DNA of 64,000 nucleotides from Pelomonas sp047654785. Its GTDB lineage: Bacteria; Pseudomonadota; Gammaproteobacteria; Burkholderiales; Burkholderiaceae_C. A program made the position numbers and the translations under genes. Position 1 is the stretch's first letter. Each line of letters starts with the position of its first letter. The stretch is taken from assembly GCF_047654785.1 (NCBI RefSeq), contig NZ_JASGKQ010000002.1, forward strand, positions 496,001 through 560,000, written 5' to 3'. This document shows positions 1 to 7,353 of this stretch, one piece after another. Below the pieces are notes generated by a model. That model did not search any database and was not told the DNA's origin. It saw nothing but the letters and a program-made list of their open reading frames with translations.

Positions 1-285
1 TTCAACGACGACCCGGACACCGACGCCGTCATCATGATCGGCGAGATCGGCGGCCCCGACGAGGCGGAAGCCGCCCGCTGGTGCAAGGCCAACATGAAGA
101 AGCCCATCGTCGGCTTCATCGCCGGCGTCACCGCCCCTCCGGGCAAGCGCATGGGCCATGCCGGCGCACTGATCTCCGGCGGCGCCGACACCGCCGACGC
201 CAAGCTCGCCATCATGGAAGAGTGCGGCTTCACGGTCACGCGCAACCCCTCCGAAATGGGCAAGCTGCTCAAGGCCCTGCTGTAA
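1..285 (+). CDS. sucD: Succinyl-CoA synthetase alpha subunit, C-terminal part (partial)
   Basis: The reading frame is open from the first base, so only about the last 94 residues of the alpha subunit are present. SucD, with SucC, converts succinyl-CoA to succinate with nucleotide phosphorylation in the TCA cycle. The visible part has the conserved IGEIGG turn and GVTAPPGKRMGHAGA, whose His is the phosphohistidine of the family, followed by the usual C-terminal helices ending in LLKALL. sucC should lie just outside the window on the left. A clear intrinsic terminator follows the stop codon, so this is the last gene of its operon. Confidence 0.96.
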   Translation, partial: FNDDPDTDAVIMIGEIGGPDEAEAARWCKANMKKPIVGFIAGVTAPPGKRMGHAGALISGGADTADAKLAIMEECGFTVTRNPSEMGKLLKALL

Positions 286-308
286 TCGGGGCTTCGCCCC
301 GAGACCAG

Positions 309-338
309 GCCGCCGGGTCACCGCCCGGCGGCTTTTTC
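309..338 (+). terminator. Intrinsic terminator after sucD
   Basis: A 9-bp perfect GC-rich stem (309-317 paired with 324-332, loop TCACCG) is followed at once by a run of five T. It sits 24 nt after the sucD stop. The T-run ends only 11 nt before the ATG of the next gene, so the terC-like gene has no room for its own promoter downstream of the hairpin. It must be transcribed by read-through or from a promoter overlapping sucD. Confidence 0.9.
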
Positions 339-348
339 ATTGCCTGCC

Positions 349-1035
349 ATGGACCACCTCGACGCCTCCTTCTTCTTCGCGCTGCTGAAGATCATCTGGG
401 CCGACATCCTGCTGTCGGGCGACAACGCCGTCGTCATCGCGCTGGCCACGCGCCGGCTGCCGCCGCGCCAGCAGCGCAACGCCATCATCGGCGGCGCGGC
501 GGCGGCCATCCTGATGCGCGTGCTGCTGGCGCTGTTCGCCATCCAGCTGCTGCAACTGCCCTGGCTGAAGCTGGTGGGCGCGGCGCTGCTGGTGTGGATC
601 GGCGTCAAGCTGATGACCCAGGCCGACGAGGAGGCCGAGGTGGGCGAGGTGAACGGGCTGTGGGCCGCCATCCGCACCATCCTGCTGGCCGACCTGGCCA
701 TGAGCCTGGACAACGTCGTCGCCATCGCCGCCGCCGCCAGCGCGGCGGCCGCGCCGATGCGGCCGGTGCTGCTGCTCATCGGCCTGGGCCTGTCCATCCC
801 GCTGATCGTCTTCGGCAGCACGCTGCTGCTCAAGCTGATGCAGCGCTTCCCGGCCATCATCACGCTGGGCGCGGCGCTGCTGGGCTTCGTGGCCGGCGAG
901 ATGGCCGTGACCGACACGGCGCTGGCGTCCTGGTTCAGCGTCAACCTGCACGACCTGGGCTACACGGTGGGCATCGCCGGCGCCATCCTCGTGGTGGCGC
1001 TCGGGCTGATGCGGTCGAAGGCCGCCAAGGCCTGA
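349..1035 (+). CDS. TerC/YjbE-family integral membrane protein
   Basis: This is a 228-residue inner-membrane protein with about seven hydrophobic segments. TerC-family proteins are linked to tellurite resistance or metal (especially manganese) export. Two internally repeated motifs, DILLSGDNAVVIALA near the N-terminus and DLAMSLDNVVAIAAA in the middle, show the acidic D-N pair of the family and its two-fold repeat. I chose the ATG at 349; a TTG at 340 is also in frame but lies against the terminator T-run. No clear ribosome-binding site is seen. The gene ends 17 nt before the kinase gene and may share its transcript. The substrate cannot be read from sequence. Confidence 0.85.
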   Translation: MDHLDASFFFALLKIIWADILLSGDNAVVIALATRRLPPRQQRNAIIGGAAAAILMRVLLALFAIQLLQLPWLKLVGAALLVWIGVKLMTQADEEAEVGEVNGLWAAIRTILLADLAMSLDNVVAIAAAASAAAAPMRPVLLLIGLGLSIPLIVFGSTLLLKLMQRFPAIITLGAALLGFVAGEMAVTDTALASWFSVNLHDLGYTVGIAGAILVVALGLMRSKAAKA

Positions 1036-1052
1036 CCGGGCGCCGCGCGCAC

Positions 1053-2138
1053 ATGGCCACGAGCAAGCCCGGGTTCTGGCAGCGCCTGGTCGGCCGCGCC
1101 GCCGGCACGCCGCCGCCCGGCGAGCCCGCGGCGGCGCCGGCCGGGCCGCCCGGGCCCGCCGCGCCGCCCGACCTGCGCGACTTCGACCTCGGCGCCGAGA
1201 TCGGCCGCGGCGCCATGGCCGTCGTCTACAAGGCCACGCAGCGCGCCACCGGCCGCCAGGTCGCCATCAAGCGGCTGGCGCTGAGCCGCGAGTTCTCCGC
1301 CGAGGACCTGGCCGACGTGCGCGAGCGCTTCATGCGCGAGGCCCGCGCCGCCGGGGCGCTGCAGCACCCCGACATCCTGCAGGTGGTGGACGCCGGCCAG
1401 GACGGCGACGACGCCTGGCTGGCGCTGGAGTACGCGCTGGGTCGCGACCTCAGCGCCTTCACCCGGCCCGGCCAGCTGCTGCCGGTGCGCGAGGTGGCGC
1501 AGCTCGGCGTGCGGCTGGCGCGCGCGCTGCACCATGCGCACGGCCACGGCGTCATCCACCGCGACATCAAGCCCGCCAACGTGATGCTGGACCGCGTCAA
1601 CGGCAGCCTGAAGCTGATGGACTTCGGCATCGCCCGCGTCGGCGACGGCAGCCGCACCCGCACCGGCCTCGTGCTGGGCACGCCGTCCTTCATGTCGCCC
1701 GAGCAGCTCGCCGGGCTGGCGGTGGACGGCCGCAGCGACCTCTACTCGCTGGGCGTGCTGCTCTACCAGCTGTTCACCGGCACGCTGCCGCACCAGAGCG
1801 ACTCGATGGCGCGGCTGATGCAGCAGATCGCCACCGAGCCCGCGCCCGACCTGCGCACGCGCCGGCCCGGCCTGCCCGAATCGCTCGCGCTGGTGCTGGC
1901 CGTGGCGCTGGAAAAGCGCCCGGAGCTGCGCTACGCCTCGGGCGAGCAGATGGCCCGCGACCTGGAGGCCGTGCTCGTCATGGACCTGCTGACCGAGCCC
2001 GCGCCGCCCGCCGCCGCCGCGCCCGCCGCCGCCGATCCGTTCGCGCAAACACTGCGCTTGACGCCGGAGGAAGCAGGGCAGAATCGCCGCTCCCCTGCCG
2101 AGCCCCACGCGCCCGACGAGCCACCGCCAGCCCCATGA
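1053..2138 (+). CDS. Soluble serine/threonine protein kinase (Hanks type)
   Basis: This 361-residue eukaryotic-like kinase has a complete catalytic core. The glycine loop EIGRGAMAVVYKA starts near residue 49, the ATP-anchoring Lys is K73 in VAIK, the catalytic loop is HRDIKPAN with D171, and the metal-binding DFG has D190. A GTPSFMSPEQ activation-segment end follows. Residues 1-45 are a Pro/Ala-rich linker and the last 50 residues are again Pro/Ala-rich. No membrane segment or PASTA domain is present, so the protein should be cytosolic. Its stop overlaps the start of the PP2C gene by 4 nt, and an FHA protein follows. Its substrates are unknown; the FHA protein is the obvious candidate partner. 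Confidence 0.93.
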   Translation: MATSKPGFWQRLVGRAAGTPPPGEPAAAPAGPPGPAAPPDLRDFDLGAEIGRGAMAVVYKATQRATGRQVAIKRLALSREFSAEDLADVRERFMREARAAGALQHPDILQVVDAGQDGDDAWLALEYALGRDLSAFTRPGQLLPVREVAQLGVRLARALHHAHGHGVIHRDIKPANVMLDRVNGSLKLMDFGIARVGDGSRTRTGLVLGTPSFMSPEQLAGLAVDGRSDLYSLGVLLYQLFTGTLPHQSDSMARLMQQIATEPAPDLRTRRPGLPESLALVLAVALEKRPELRYASGEQMARDLEAVLVMDLLTEPAPPAAAAPAAADPFAQTLRLTPEEAGQNRRSPAEPHAPDEPPPAP

Positions 2139-2932
2139 CCCTGGAGTTCTTCAGCACCACCGACGTGGGCCGCGCGCGCGACAACAACGAAGACTCGGTC
2201 GCGCTGGACGCCGCCGCCGGCCTGGCCGTGCTGGCCGACGGCATGGGCGGCTACAACGCGGGCGAGGTGGCCAGCCAGATGCTGACCAGCTTCGTCGCCA
2301 CCGAGCTCGGCCGCTGGCTCAAGGACGGCGGCCGCGACGCGCGGGCCGGCGAAGTCCGGCGCGCGATGGACATCTGCGTCGACAACGCCAACCGCGCCAT
2401 CTTCAACGCCGCCAACGCCAACCCGCGCTACACCGGCATGGGCACGACGCTGGTGCTCGGCGTGTTCCGCCCGGAAGGCCTGCTGATCGGCCACGTGGGC
2501 GACTCGCGCGCCTACCGCCTGCGCGCCGGGCGGCTCACCCAGATCACGCGCGACCACTCGCTGCTGCAGGAGCAGATCGACGCCGGCCTGCTGACCGCGC
2601 AGGAGGCCGCCTTCTCCAGCAACAAAAACCTCGTCACCCGCGCCGTCGGCGTGGAAGACACCGTGCTGATGGAGCTGCACCTGCACGAAGTGCAGCCCGG
2701 CGACACCTTCCTGCTCTGCTCCGACGGGCTGTCCGACATGCTCGACGACGACAGCCTCGCCGGCCTGCTCAACGGCCACCCGGCGCTGCCCGAGGCCGCG
2801 CGCGCGCTGGTGGACGCGGCCAACGACCGCGGCGGGCGCGATAACATCGCCCTCATCCTGGCCCATGCGCAAAGCCGCCAACGGCCCGAAGGCCGGGGCT
2901 GGTGGCCCTTCGGCCGGCGCGGCGGCCTCTGA
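2135..2932 (+). CDS. PP2C-family serine/threonine phosphatase (PrpC/Stp-like)
   Basis: This 265-residue protein is a metal-dependent PPM/PP2C phosphatase that would reverse the neighbouring kinase. Conserved metal-binding stretches are visible in order: RDNNEDS near the N-terminus, LADGMGGYNAGE near residue 35, GDSRAYRLR in the middle, LLCSDGLSD, and RGGRDNIALIL near the end. It has no membrane segment. Its ATG overlaps the kinase stop (ATGA), so the two are translationally coupled, the usual arrangement for kinase/phosphatase pairs. A secreted or membrane role is unlikely. Confidence 0.93.
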   Translation: MTLEFFSTTDVGRARDNNEDSVALDAAAGLAVLADGMGGYNAGEVASQMLTSFVATELGRWLKDGGRDARAGEVRRAMDICVDNANRAIFNAANANPRYTGMGTTLVLGVFRPEGLLIGHVGDSRAYRLRAGRLTQITRDHSLLQEQIDAGLLTAQEAAFSSNKNLVTRAVGVEDTVLMELHLHEVQPGDTFLLCSDGLSDMLDDDSLAGLLNGHPALPEAARALVDAANDRGGRDNIALILAHAQSRQRPEGRGWWPFGRRGGL

Positions 2933-2980
2933 GCCCGCGCCCGAGCGTCACCGCACGAACAACAGAACTTGAGGTCATTC

Positions 2981-3637
2981 ATGGGCAAACTGGTGGTTTC
3001 GCTCGACGGCGTGGTGATCAAGGAGGTACAGATCACCAAGGACAAGACCACGCTCGGCCGGCGTCCCTACAACGACATCGTCATCGACAACCTCGCGGTG
3101 TCGGGCGAACACGCCGTGCTGCAGATGGTCGGCGCCGACGTCTTCATCGAAGACCTCAACTCCACCAACGGCACCTACATCAACGGCAAGGCCATCAAGA
3201 AGCAACTGCTGGCCGACAACGACACCGTCGAGATCGGCAAGTACAAGATCAAGTTCCTGCTCAACGACGGCGGGGACTACGAAAAGACCATGATCCTCAA
3301 GCCCGGCTCCGGCGCGCCGCCGAACATCGGGCTGACCTCCGCCTTCGGCTCGATCGGCGGCGGCAACGGCGCCATCGGCCCGGCCACGATCAGGGTGCTC
3401 ACCGGCGCCGCGGCCGGCCGCGAAGTCGCGCTGACCAAGGTCGTCACCACGCTCGGCAAGCCCGGCGTGCAGGTCGCCTCCATCACCAAGCGCCCCACCG
3501 GCTACGTGTTCGCGCACGTCGAGGGCAGCGAGCGCCCCAGCGTCAACGGCATCCCGCTGACCGGCGAATCCATCGCGCTGCGCAGCGGCGACCTCGTCGA
3601 GCTGGCCGGCACGCAGATGCAGTTCATCCAGGGCTAG
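2981..3637 (+). CDS. FHA-domain phosphothreonine-binding protein
   Basis: This is a 218-residue cytosolic protein. Residues about 1-95 form a canonical FHA domain with TLGRRPYNDIVID, the phosphopeptide-contacting SGEH, and DLNSTNGTYING. FHA domains bind phosphothreonine. The C-terminal half (about 130-217) looks like a second, degenerate FHA fold: TTLGKPGVQ at the expected position, VNGIPL and a closing strand pair, but no SxxH. The ATG at 2981 has a GAGG about 7 nt upstream; a TTG at 2969 is less likely. It lies 48 nt after the phosphatase, making a reader protein for marks set by the kinase. Confidence 0.9.
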   Translation: MGKLVVSLDGVVIKEVQITKDKTTLGRRPYNDIVIDNLAVSGEHAVLQMVGADVFIEDLNSTNGTYINGKAIKKQLLADNDTVEIGKYKIKFLLNDGGDYEKTMILKPGSGAPPNIGLTSAFGSIGGGNGAIGPATIRVLTGAAAGREVALTKVVTTLGKPGVQVASITKRPTGYVFAHVEGSERPSVNGIPLTGESIALRSGDLVELAGTQMQFIQG

Positions 3638-3813
3638 GGCCCGCCCGGCGGGCGCCGCCGCAGGGGCCGCCGGCTTCGCGGCGACATGTGATTTCCTCAC
3701 GGACGCAAAGCCCCCAACCCGGTAATCCGACCATCCGTTGAGCCGGGCCGCTGCGTACATTCCTGGCTCAGCCTCGCCCGCCGCGCGGCACCCGAATCCG
3801 AGCCACGCACCGC

Positions 3814-4602
3814 ATGAACATCCGCGTCCTGGGCTGCTCCGGCGCCATCGCCGCCGGCTACAAGACCACCGCCTTCCTGCTCGACGACGATGTCCTCATC
3901 GACGCCGGCACCGGCGTGGGCGACCTGCCGCTGGACGCCCTCGCGGCCATCGACCACATCCTGCTCTCGCACTCGCACCTGGACCACGTGCTGGGCATCC
4001 CGCTGCTGGCCGACGCCGTGCTGCGCCTGCGCCGCGCCGCCGCCCGGCCGCCCATCCAGGTCCACGCGCTGCCCGAGACGCTCGCCACGCTGCGCGAGCA
4101 CATCTTCAACGGCGCCATCTGGCCCGACTTCACCCGGCTGCCCACCCGCGAGCACCCGGTGCTGAGCCTGCACCCCTTCCAGACCGGCGACCGCCTGGAC
4201 CTGACGCGCGGCCGCGTCGTCGAGGTGCTGCCCGCCGTGCACACCGTGCCGGCCGTCGGCTTCGCCGTCGACGGCGGCGCCGCGGCGGGCCACGCCCACT
4301 GGGTCTACACCGGCGACACCGGCCCCAACCCGGCGCTGTGGCGCCGGCTGGCCGGGCTGCGCCTGTCCCACCTCGTCATCGAAACCGCCTTCAGCGACGA
4401 CGAGGCCGAACTCGCCCACATCAGCCAGCACCTGCATCCCGCCGACCTCGGCCGCGAACTGGCGCACCTGGCCGGCAGCGTGGACGTGCGCATCACCCAC
4501 ATCAAGCCCGGCGAGGTCGAGGCCGTCATGCAGGGCGTGCGGGCGCTGGGCAGCCCGCACCGCATCACCGCGCTGGAGGCGGGGCAGGGCATGGCGTTCT
4601 GA
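3814..4602 (+). CDS. Class II cyclic-nucleotide phosphodiesterase, metallo-beta-lactamase fold
   Basis: This is a 262-residue MBL-fold hydrolase. The di-zinc motif is LLSHSHLDHVLGIPLL; the GCSGAIAAGYKTTAFLL start and the HxHxDH spacing match the class II 3',5'-cyclic-nucleotide phosphodiesterase family (yeast PDE1/CpdP type). Further ligands appear as TGDTGPNP and IETAFSD, and THIKPG near the C-terminus. It would hydrolyse cAMP or cGMP to the 5'-nucleotide. It follows the kinase/FHA genes by 176 nt and probably has its own promoter. Another MBL hydrolase activity cannot be excluded. Confidence 0.82.
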   Translation: MNIRVLGCSGAIAAGYKTTAFLLDDDVLIDAGTGVGDLPLDALAAIDHILLSHSHLDHVLGIPLLADAVLRLRRAAARPPIQVHALPETLATLREHIFNGAIWPDFTRLPTREHPVLSLHPFQTGDRLDLTRGRVVEVLPAVHTVPAVGFAVDGGAAAGHAHWVYTGDTGPNPALWRRLAGLRLSHLVIETAFSDDEAELAHISQHLHPADLGRELAHLAGSVDVRITHIKPGEVEAVMQGVRALGSPHRITALEAGQGMAF

Positions 4603-4630
4603 CACGACCCGGCCCCGCCCAAGCGCCCGC

Positions 4631-4900
4631 TCACAGGCGCTTCACCAGCGCGTCATACGCGTCGTGAGGGCCGACCCAGAACCAGACGATGGTGTCGCCA
4701 TCCAGGATGCCGAGCGCCCGCCAGTCCAAGTCCACCCTGGCGGAATAGATCGGCCTGGTGTCGTGAACCTTCTTGAACCGGATCGACGGATGGGCCGGGT
4801 TGTCGCGCCACAACCCGTACGACCGCTTGATCTGCGCCTGCCGCTGAAGGCCGGCCGCCGCATACAAGCGGCGGAAACGCTCGGTCGTGACGGACTTCAA
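4631..4900 (-). CDS. RelE/ParE-superfamily toxin of a type II toxin-antitoxin pair
   Basis: This 89-residue basic protein has a compact ParE/RelE-like layout: an N-terminal helix pair (ERFRRLYAAAGLQRQAQIKRSYGLW), then the strand-rich core RFKKVH, IYSARVDLDWRALGIL and TIVWFWVGPHDAYDALV. The family includes mRNA interferases and gyrase poisons; which applies is not evident. The only usable start is TTG at 4900, because the frame has a stop four codons upstream. The TTG overlaps the antitoxin stop (TTGA), so translation is coupled to the antitoxin and should be weak. Third positions are less GC-biased than in the neighbours, which fits a mobile addiction module. Confidence 0.8.
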   Translation of the reverse strand: MKSVTTERFRRLYAAAGLQRQAQIKRSYGLWRDNPAHPSIRFKKVHDTRPIYSARVDLDWRALGILDGDTIVWFWVGPHDAYDALVKRL

Positions 4901-5112
4901 GGCAACTCGTCAAGCGGCCGGCACTGGCCCGACCTGAACTCGGCCAACGCCTCATCGGCCAGCGATGCCAGGGCGGCCGGGGAGGCGGCCAATGACGCCG
5001 CCCACCGCTGCTCCGACTTGATCTCGTCCAGGAGCAGCGTCGCCAGCACCTCCTGCTCCGCAGGCGGCAACTTGGCGACTTCCGTCAATGCGACTTCGAG
5101 AACGTGCGTCAT
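4897..5112 (-). CDS. Type II antitoxin partner
   Basis: This 71-residue, mostly helical protein lies immediately upstream of and overlaps the toxin gene. It begins MTHVLEVALTEVAKLPPAEQ and ends with an acidic LADEALAEF...RPLDELP tail, the toxin-wrapping part expected of RelB/ParD-like antitoxins of this group. No strong DNA-binding fold is obvious, though the N-terminus could form a short ribbon-helix-helix. A GGAG lies about 9 nt before the ATG. The gene order antitoxin then toxin is typical, and antitoxins of this class usually autorepress the operon. Confidence 0.75.
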   Translation of the reverse strand: MTHVLEVALTEVAKLPPAEQEVLATLLLDEIKSEQRWAASLAASPAALASLADEALAEFRSGQCRPLDELP

Positions 5113-5250
5113 GGAACTGCTCCGCAGGAATCGGCCGCCAATGGTAAGCCGGCCCGGGCGCCAGGCCAGCTCCCGGGCCGAAGGCTCGACCGGCGCCCTG
5201 GCGCTGGAGCGGCATGTCTGCCCCTGACGTTTTCTGGCCCGAGCCCGGGC

Positions 5251-5290
5251 GGTGACGCAAAGCGTCACCCCGAAGTGACGTTTCTTGTCA
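5251..5290 (+). promoter_or_regulatory. Inverted-repeat cluster, candidate enhancer (PilR-type) site
   Basis: A perfect 8-bp palindrome with 3-nt centre (GGTGACGCAAAGCGTCACC, 5251-5269) overlaps a second pair, CGTCAC (5263-5268) with GTGACG (5275-5280), and a third TGAC...GTCA pair ending at 5290. Relative to the start site predicted from the sigma-54 promoter this is about -88 to -127, the distance at which bacterial enhancer-binding proteins such as PilR bind. Which protein binds is inference. Confidence 0.5.
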
Positions 5291-5351
5291 TCCCGGCGGC
5301 GCCAGGGGCGCGATCCGTGCGCTTTCGCACGCGCCGGCGGCCTGGGGCGGC

Positions 5352-5367
5352 TGGCACGCCCCCTGCG
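5352..5367 (+). promoter_or_regulatory. Sigma-54 (RpoN) promoter of pilA
   Basis: TGGCACGCCCCCTGCG matches the sigma-54 consensus TGGCAC-N5-TTGCA with one change in the -12 box. The invariant GG (5353-5354) and GC (5365-5366) are exactly 10 nt apart. Transcription should start near 5378, giving a leader of about 35 nt before the pilA ATG. RpoN/PilR control of the major pilin is well established in Pseudomonas and relatives. Confidence 0.82.
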
Positions 5368-5412
5368 TTCAATGGGGCTGCCCTCCCTCCCCTCACTACC
5401 TGGAGTACCGAC

Positions 5413-5862
5413 ATGCAACTCAAGCAACGCGCCCAACGCGGCTTCACCCTGATCGAACTGATGATCGTCGTGGCGATCATCGGCATTCTGGCCGCGGTGG
5501 CGATTCCGCAGTACCGCGACTACACGAACAAGTCCAAGGGTGCCTCGGCCATCGCCAGCATCGACACCTACAAGAAGGGTGTGGCCATCTGCATCCAGAA
5601 CGAAGGCGGCGTCGCCACGAACTGCGACACCGGTTATGACGGCATCCCGACCTGGACGGCCACGCCGCTGCTGAGCGCGGTTACCGTTGCCGACGGCAAG
5701 ATCACCGCCACCGTGCCCATCGGCGCGATCGGTAACACCGCAGAAGGAAAAATCGAGCTGACGCCCAACCCCCAAGCGGCACGTATCAATTGGGTCGTGG
5801 CGGTCACAGCCCTCCCAGATGCTGTCAAGTCGGCCCTGGAAAAGACGAACACGAGTTCGTAA
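5413..5862 (+). CDS. pilA: Type IV major pilin precursor
   Basis: This 149-residue class IVa prepilin polymerises into the pilus used for twitching, adhesion and DNA uptake. A 10-residue basic leader ends in Gly10, followed by mature FTLIELMIVVAIIGILAAVA with the essential Glu at mature position 5; the prepilin peptidase would cut after Gly10 and methylate Phe11. Two cysteines (C60, C71) lie in the middle of the protein, not in the usual C-terminal disulfide region. The protein ends in TNTSS, a free C-terminal serine as in pilins glycosylated by TfpO. GGAG lies 7 nt upstream of the ATG. It is followed by a terminator and two O-glycan-ligase-type genes. Confidence 0.95.
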   Translation: MQLKQRAQRGFTLIELMIVVAIIGILAAVAIPQYRDYTNKSKGASAIASIDTYKKGVAICIQNEGGVATNCDTGYDGIPTWTATPLLSAVTVADGKITATVPIGAIGNTAEGKIELTPNPQAARINWVVAVTALPDAVKSALEKTNTSS

Positions 5863-5895
5863 TCTCACGCGCCGGACACTTGGCCGGCATCACCT

Positions 5896-5925
5896 GAAAG
5901 GGCCTTCGGGCCCTTTCTTCGTTTC
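5896..5925 (+). terminator. Intrinsic terminator after pilA with UUCG tetraloop
   Basis: GAAAGGGCC (5896-5904) pairs perfectly with GGCCCTTTC (5909-5917) around the very stable TTCG loop, and the pyrimidine/T-rich CTTCGTTT follows. It lies 33 nt after the pilA stop and 22 nt before the next ATG. It would let pilA be made in large excess over the downstream ligase gene while allowing some read-through. Confidence 0.88.
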
Positions 5926-5947
5926 CCCTCTCCATCAGGGCATCGCC

Positions 5948-7330
5948 ATGAGATGCGCCCCGGCCCCACTGGCGGCAACGGCCGTACTTGCCATCGCCGT
6001 GGCCTACCTGGCCCTGGTGCCGCTGGTGCCGCCTGCCGCCGCGTCAGCCCACGATGCGAGCCGGCTGCTTCAGGTGGTCCTGCTGGCGGTCGCCGCCCTG
6101 CTCGCGCTGCCGGGCCGTGGATCTGGCGAGCTGCCGTTGCCGGGCTGGCTCAGAGGCAGTGCCTCCGGCGGCTTGGCCTTGTCGGTGCTGGCCGTCCTCG
6201 CCTCGCCGCATCGTGCGGCCTCGGCGCAGGAATTCGCGCTGATGGCAGGACTGGCCGGCTTGGCCTTGCAAATCGGCCGGGCCGCAAGCGCAGGCGCGCC
6301 TGCCTGGGCCTATGCAAGCCTGCTGGCTGGCAGCGGCGCCCACCTGGCGCTGCTCACCGGCGTCTATGTTGCCGCGCTGGCGGGCAATTCCCCTCTGGAC
6401 GCCAGGCTTCTGCACCTCGGCTTCGACAACCCGCGATTTTTCAACCACGTGCAGACCGTCGCGGTTCCGGTGCTGCTGGGCTGGTCCGTCGTGGCGCCCA
6501 GCCGGCTGCAGCGCCGTGCGGCCTTGGCCATGGTGAGCCTGCATTTCGCGTGGCTGTTCATGGACCTGGCCCGCGCGAGCCTGCTCGCCCTCGCCATCGC
6601 GGTGCCATGGCTCGCCTGGGTCGGCGCGGCGTCGCTCTGGCGCAGGCTGCTGCTGTGCGCGGTGGGGGGCGCGGCCATCCATGCCGCCTTGTTCATGGCG
6701 CTGCCGGCCGTGCTCGGGCGCGTTTGGACCGGCCAGTTCGCCAGCGCACAGGAACTCGGCAGCGCCCATTCGCGGGACCAGTTGCTGGCGGCAGCGGCCG
6801 AGCTGATCCATGCACATCCATGGCTCGGCGCGGGCCCCATGCATTTCGCAGCGTTGACGCATCCCAAGGGGGCCCACCCGCACAACTTCTATCTGCAGTG
6901 GGCGGCCGAATTCGGGCTCCCGGCGCTGCTGTTGCTGCTGCCGCTGCTCGTGCTGCCACTGTGGCGGGCATCGACCGTGCTGCGCCAATCGCCCGCCAAC
7001 GCACCGCCCATGACGGCAGCACTGGGCGCCGCCGTGCTGGCGGCGCTGGTCGATGCCGCGTTCTCCGGCAACTTCGTGATGCCTGTGTCCCAAGTGTGGA
7101 TCGCCGTCGTCTACGGCCTGCTGCTGGGTTCCCTGCCGTCTTCACAGCGAATGCGCAGGCCAGGCCCGCACCGCCTGGGCGTTGCGCTGCTGGTGGCATT
7201 GCAGGCCATGCTGTGCATGCAGGCATGGCGCCAATGGCATCAAGACCCGCCACGCATGTCGGCATCGAGTCCCACGACGGAAGCCGAGCAAAGGCCTCGG
7301 CCACGCTTCTGGCGCGACGGCTGGTTTTGA
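5948..7330 (+). CDS. TfpO-like / O-antigen ligase family membrane protein (Wzy_C)
   Basis: This 460-residue protein has about ten hydrophobic segments and a large periplasmic loop near residues 245-320. Its loop ends with the Wzy_C signature AHPHNFYLQWAAEFG (His310 and His312). The family moves undecaprenyl-linked glycans to lipid A core or to proteins. Lying directly downstream of pilA, it corresponds in position to TfpO/PilO, which glycosylates the C-terminal serine of pilins. The start is ATG 5948 after the terminator. Third codon positions are visibly more mixed than in neighbours (codons such as tat, gtt, ttt, aat are frequent), suggesting a different history. Polysaccharide ligase is the alternative function. 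Confidence 0.72.
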   Translation: MRCAPAPLAATAVLAIAVAYLALVPLVPPAAASAHDASRLLQVVLLAVAALLALPGRGSGELPLPGWLRGSASGGLALSVLAVLASPHRAASAQEFALMAGLAGLALQIGRAASAGAPAWAYASLLAGSGAHLALLTGVYVAALAGNSPLDARLLHLGFDNPRFFNHVQTVAVPVLLGWSVVAPSRLQRRAALAMVSLHFAWLFMDLARASLLALAIAVPWLAWVGAASLWRRLLLCAVGGAAIHAALFMALPAVLGRVWTGQFASAQELGSAHSRDQLLAAAAELIHAHPWLGAGPMHFAALTHPKGAHPHNFYLQWAAEFGLPALLLLLPLLVLPLWRASTVLRQSPANAPPMTAALGAAVLAALVDAAFSGNFVMPVSQVWIAVVYGLLLGSLPSSQRMRRPGPHRLGVALLVALQAMLCMQAWRQWHQDPPRMSASSPTTEAEQRPRPRFWRDGWF

Positions 7331-7353
7331 AGCGTCGGCCGGGCGGCCGCGCC

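Larger units (their letters stand above)
5113..5412. other. Divergent intergenic region between the toxin-antitoxin operon and pilA
   Basis: This 300-nt stretch holds no credible gene. Its left part would carry the promoter of the leftward toxin-antitoxin operon, and its right part carries inverted TGAC/GTCA repeats and a sigma-54 promoter for pilA, listed separately. Confidence 0.7.

Noticed and set aside
3640..3656. GC-rich GCCCGCC/GGCGGGC hairpin after the FHA gene
   Set aside because: No T-run follows, and such GC palindromes are common by chance in this DNA.
3687..3700. TGTGA-TTTCC-TCAC, a Crp-like motif upstream of the cyclic-nucleotide phosphodiesterase
   Set aside because: The half-sites are 5 nt apart, not the required 6, and the second half is incomplete, so it is too weak to call a binding site.
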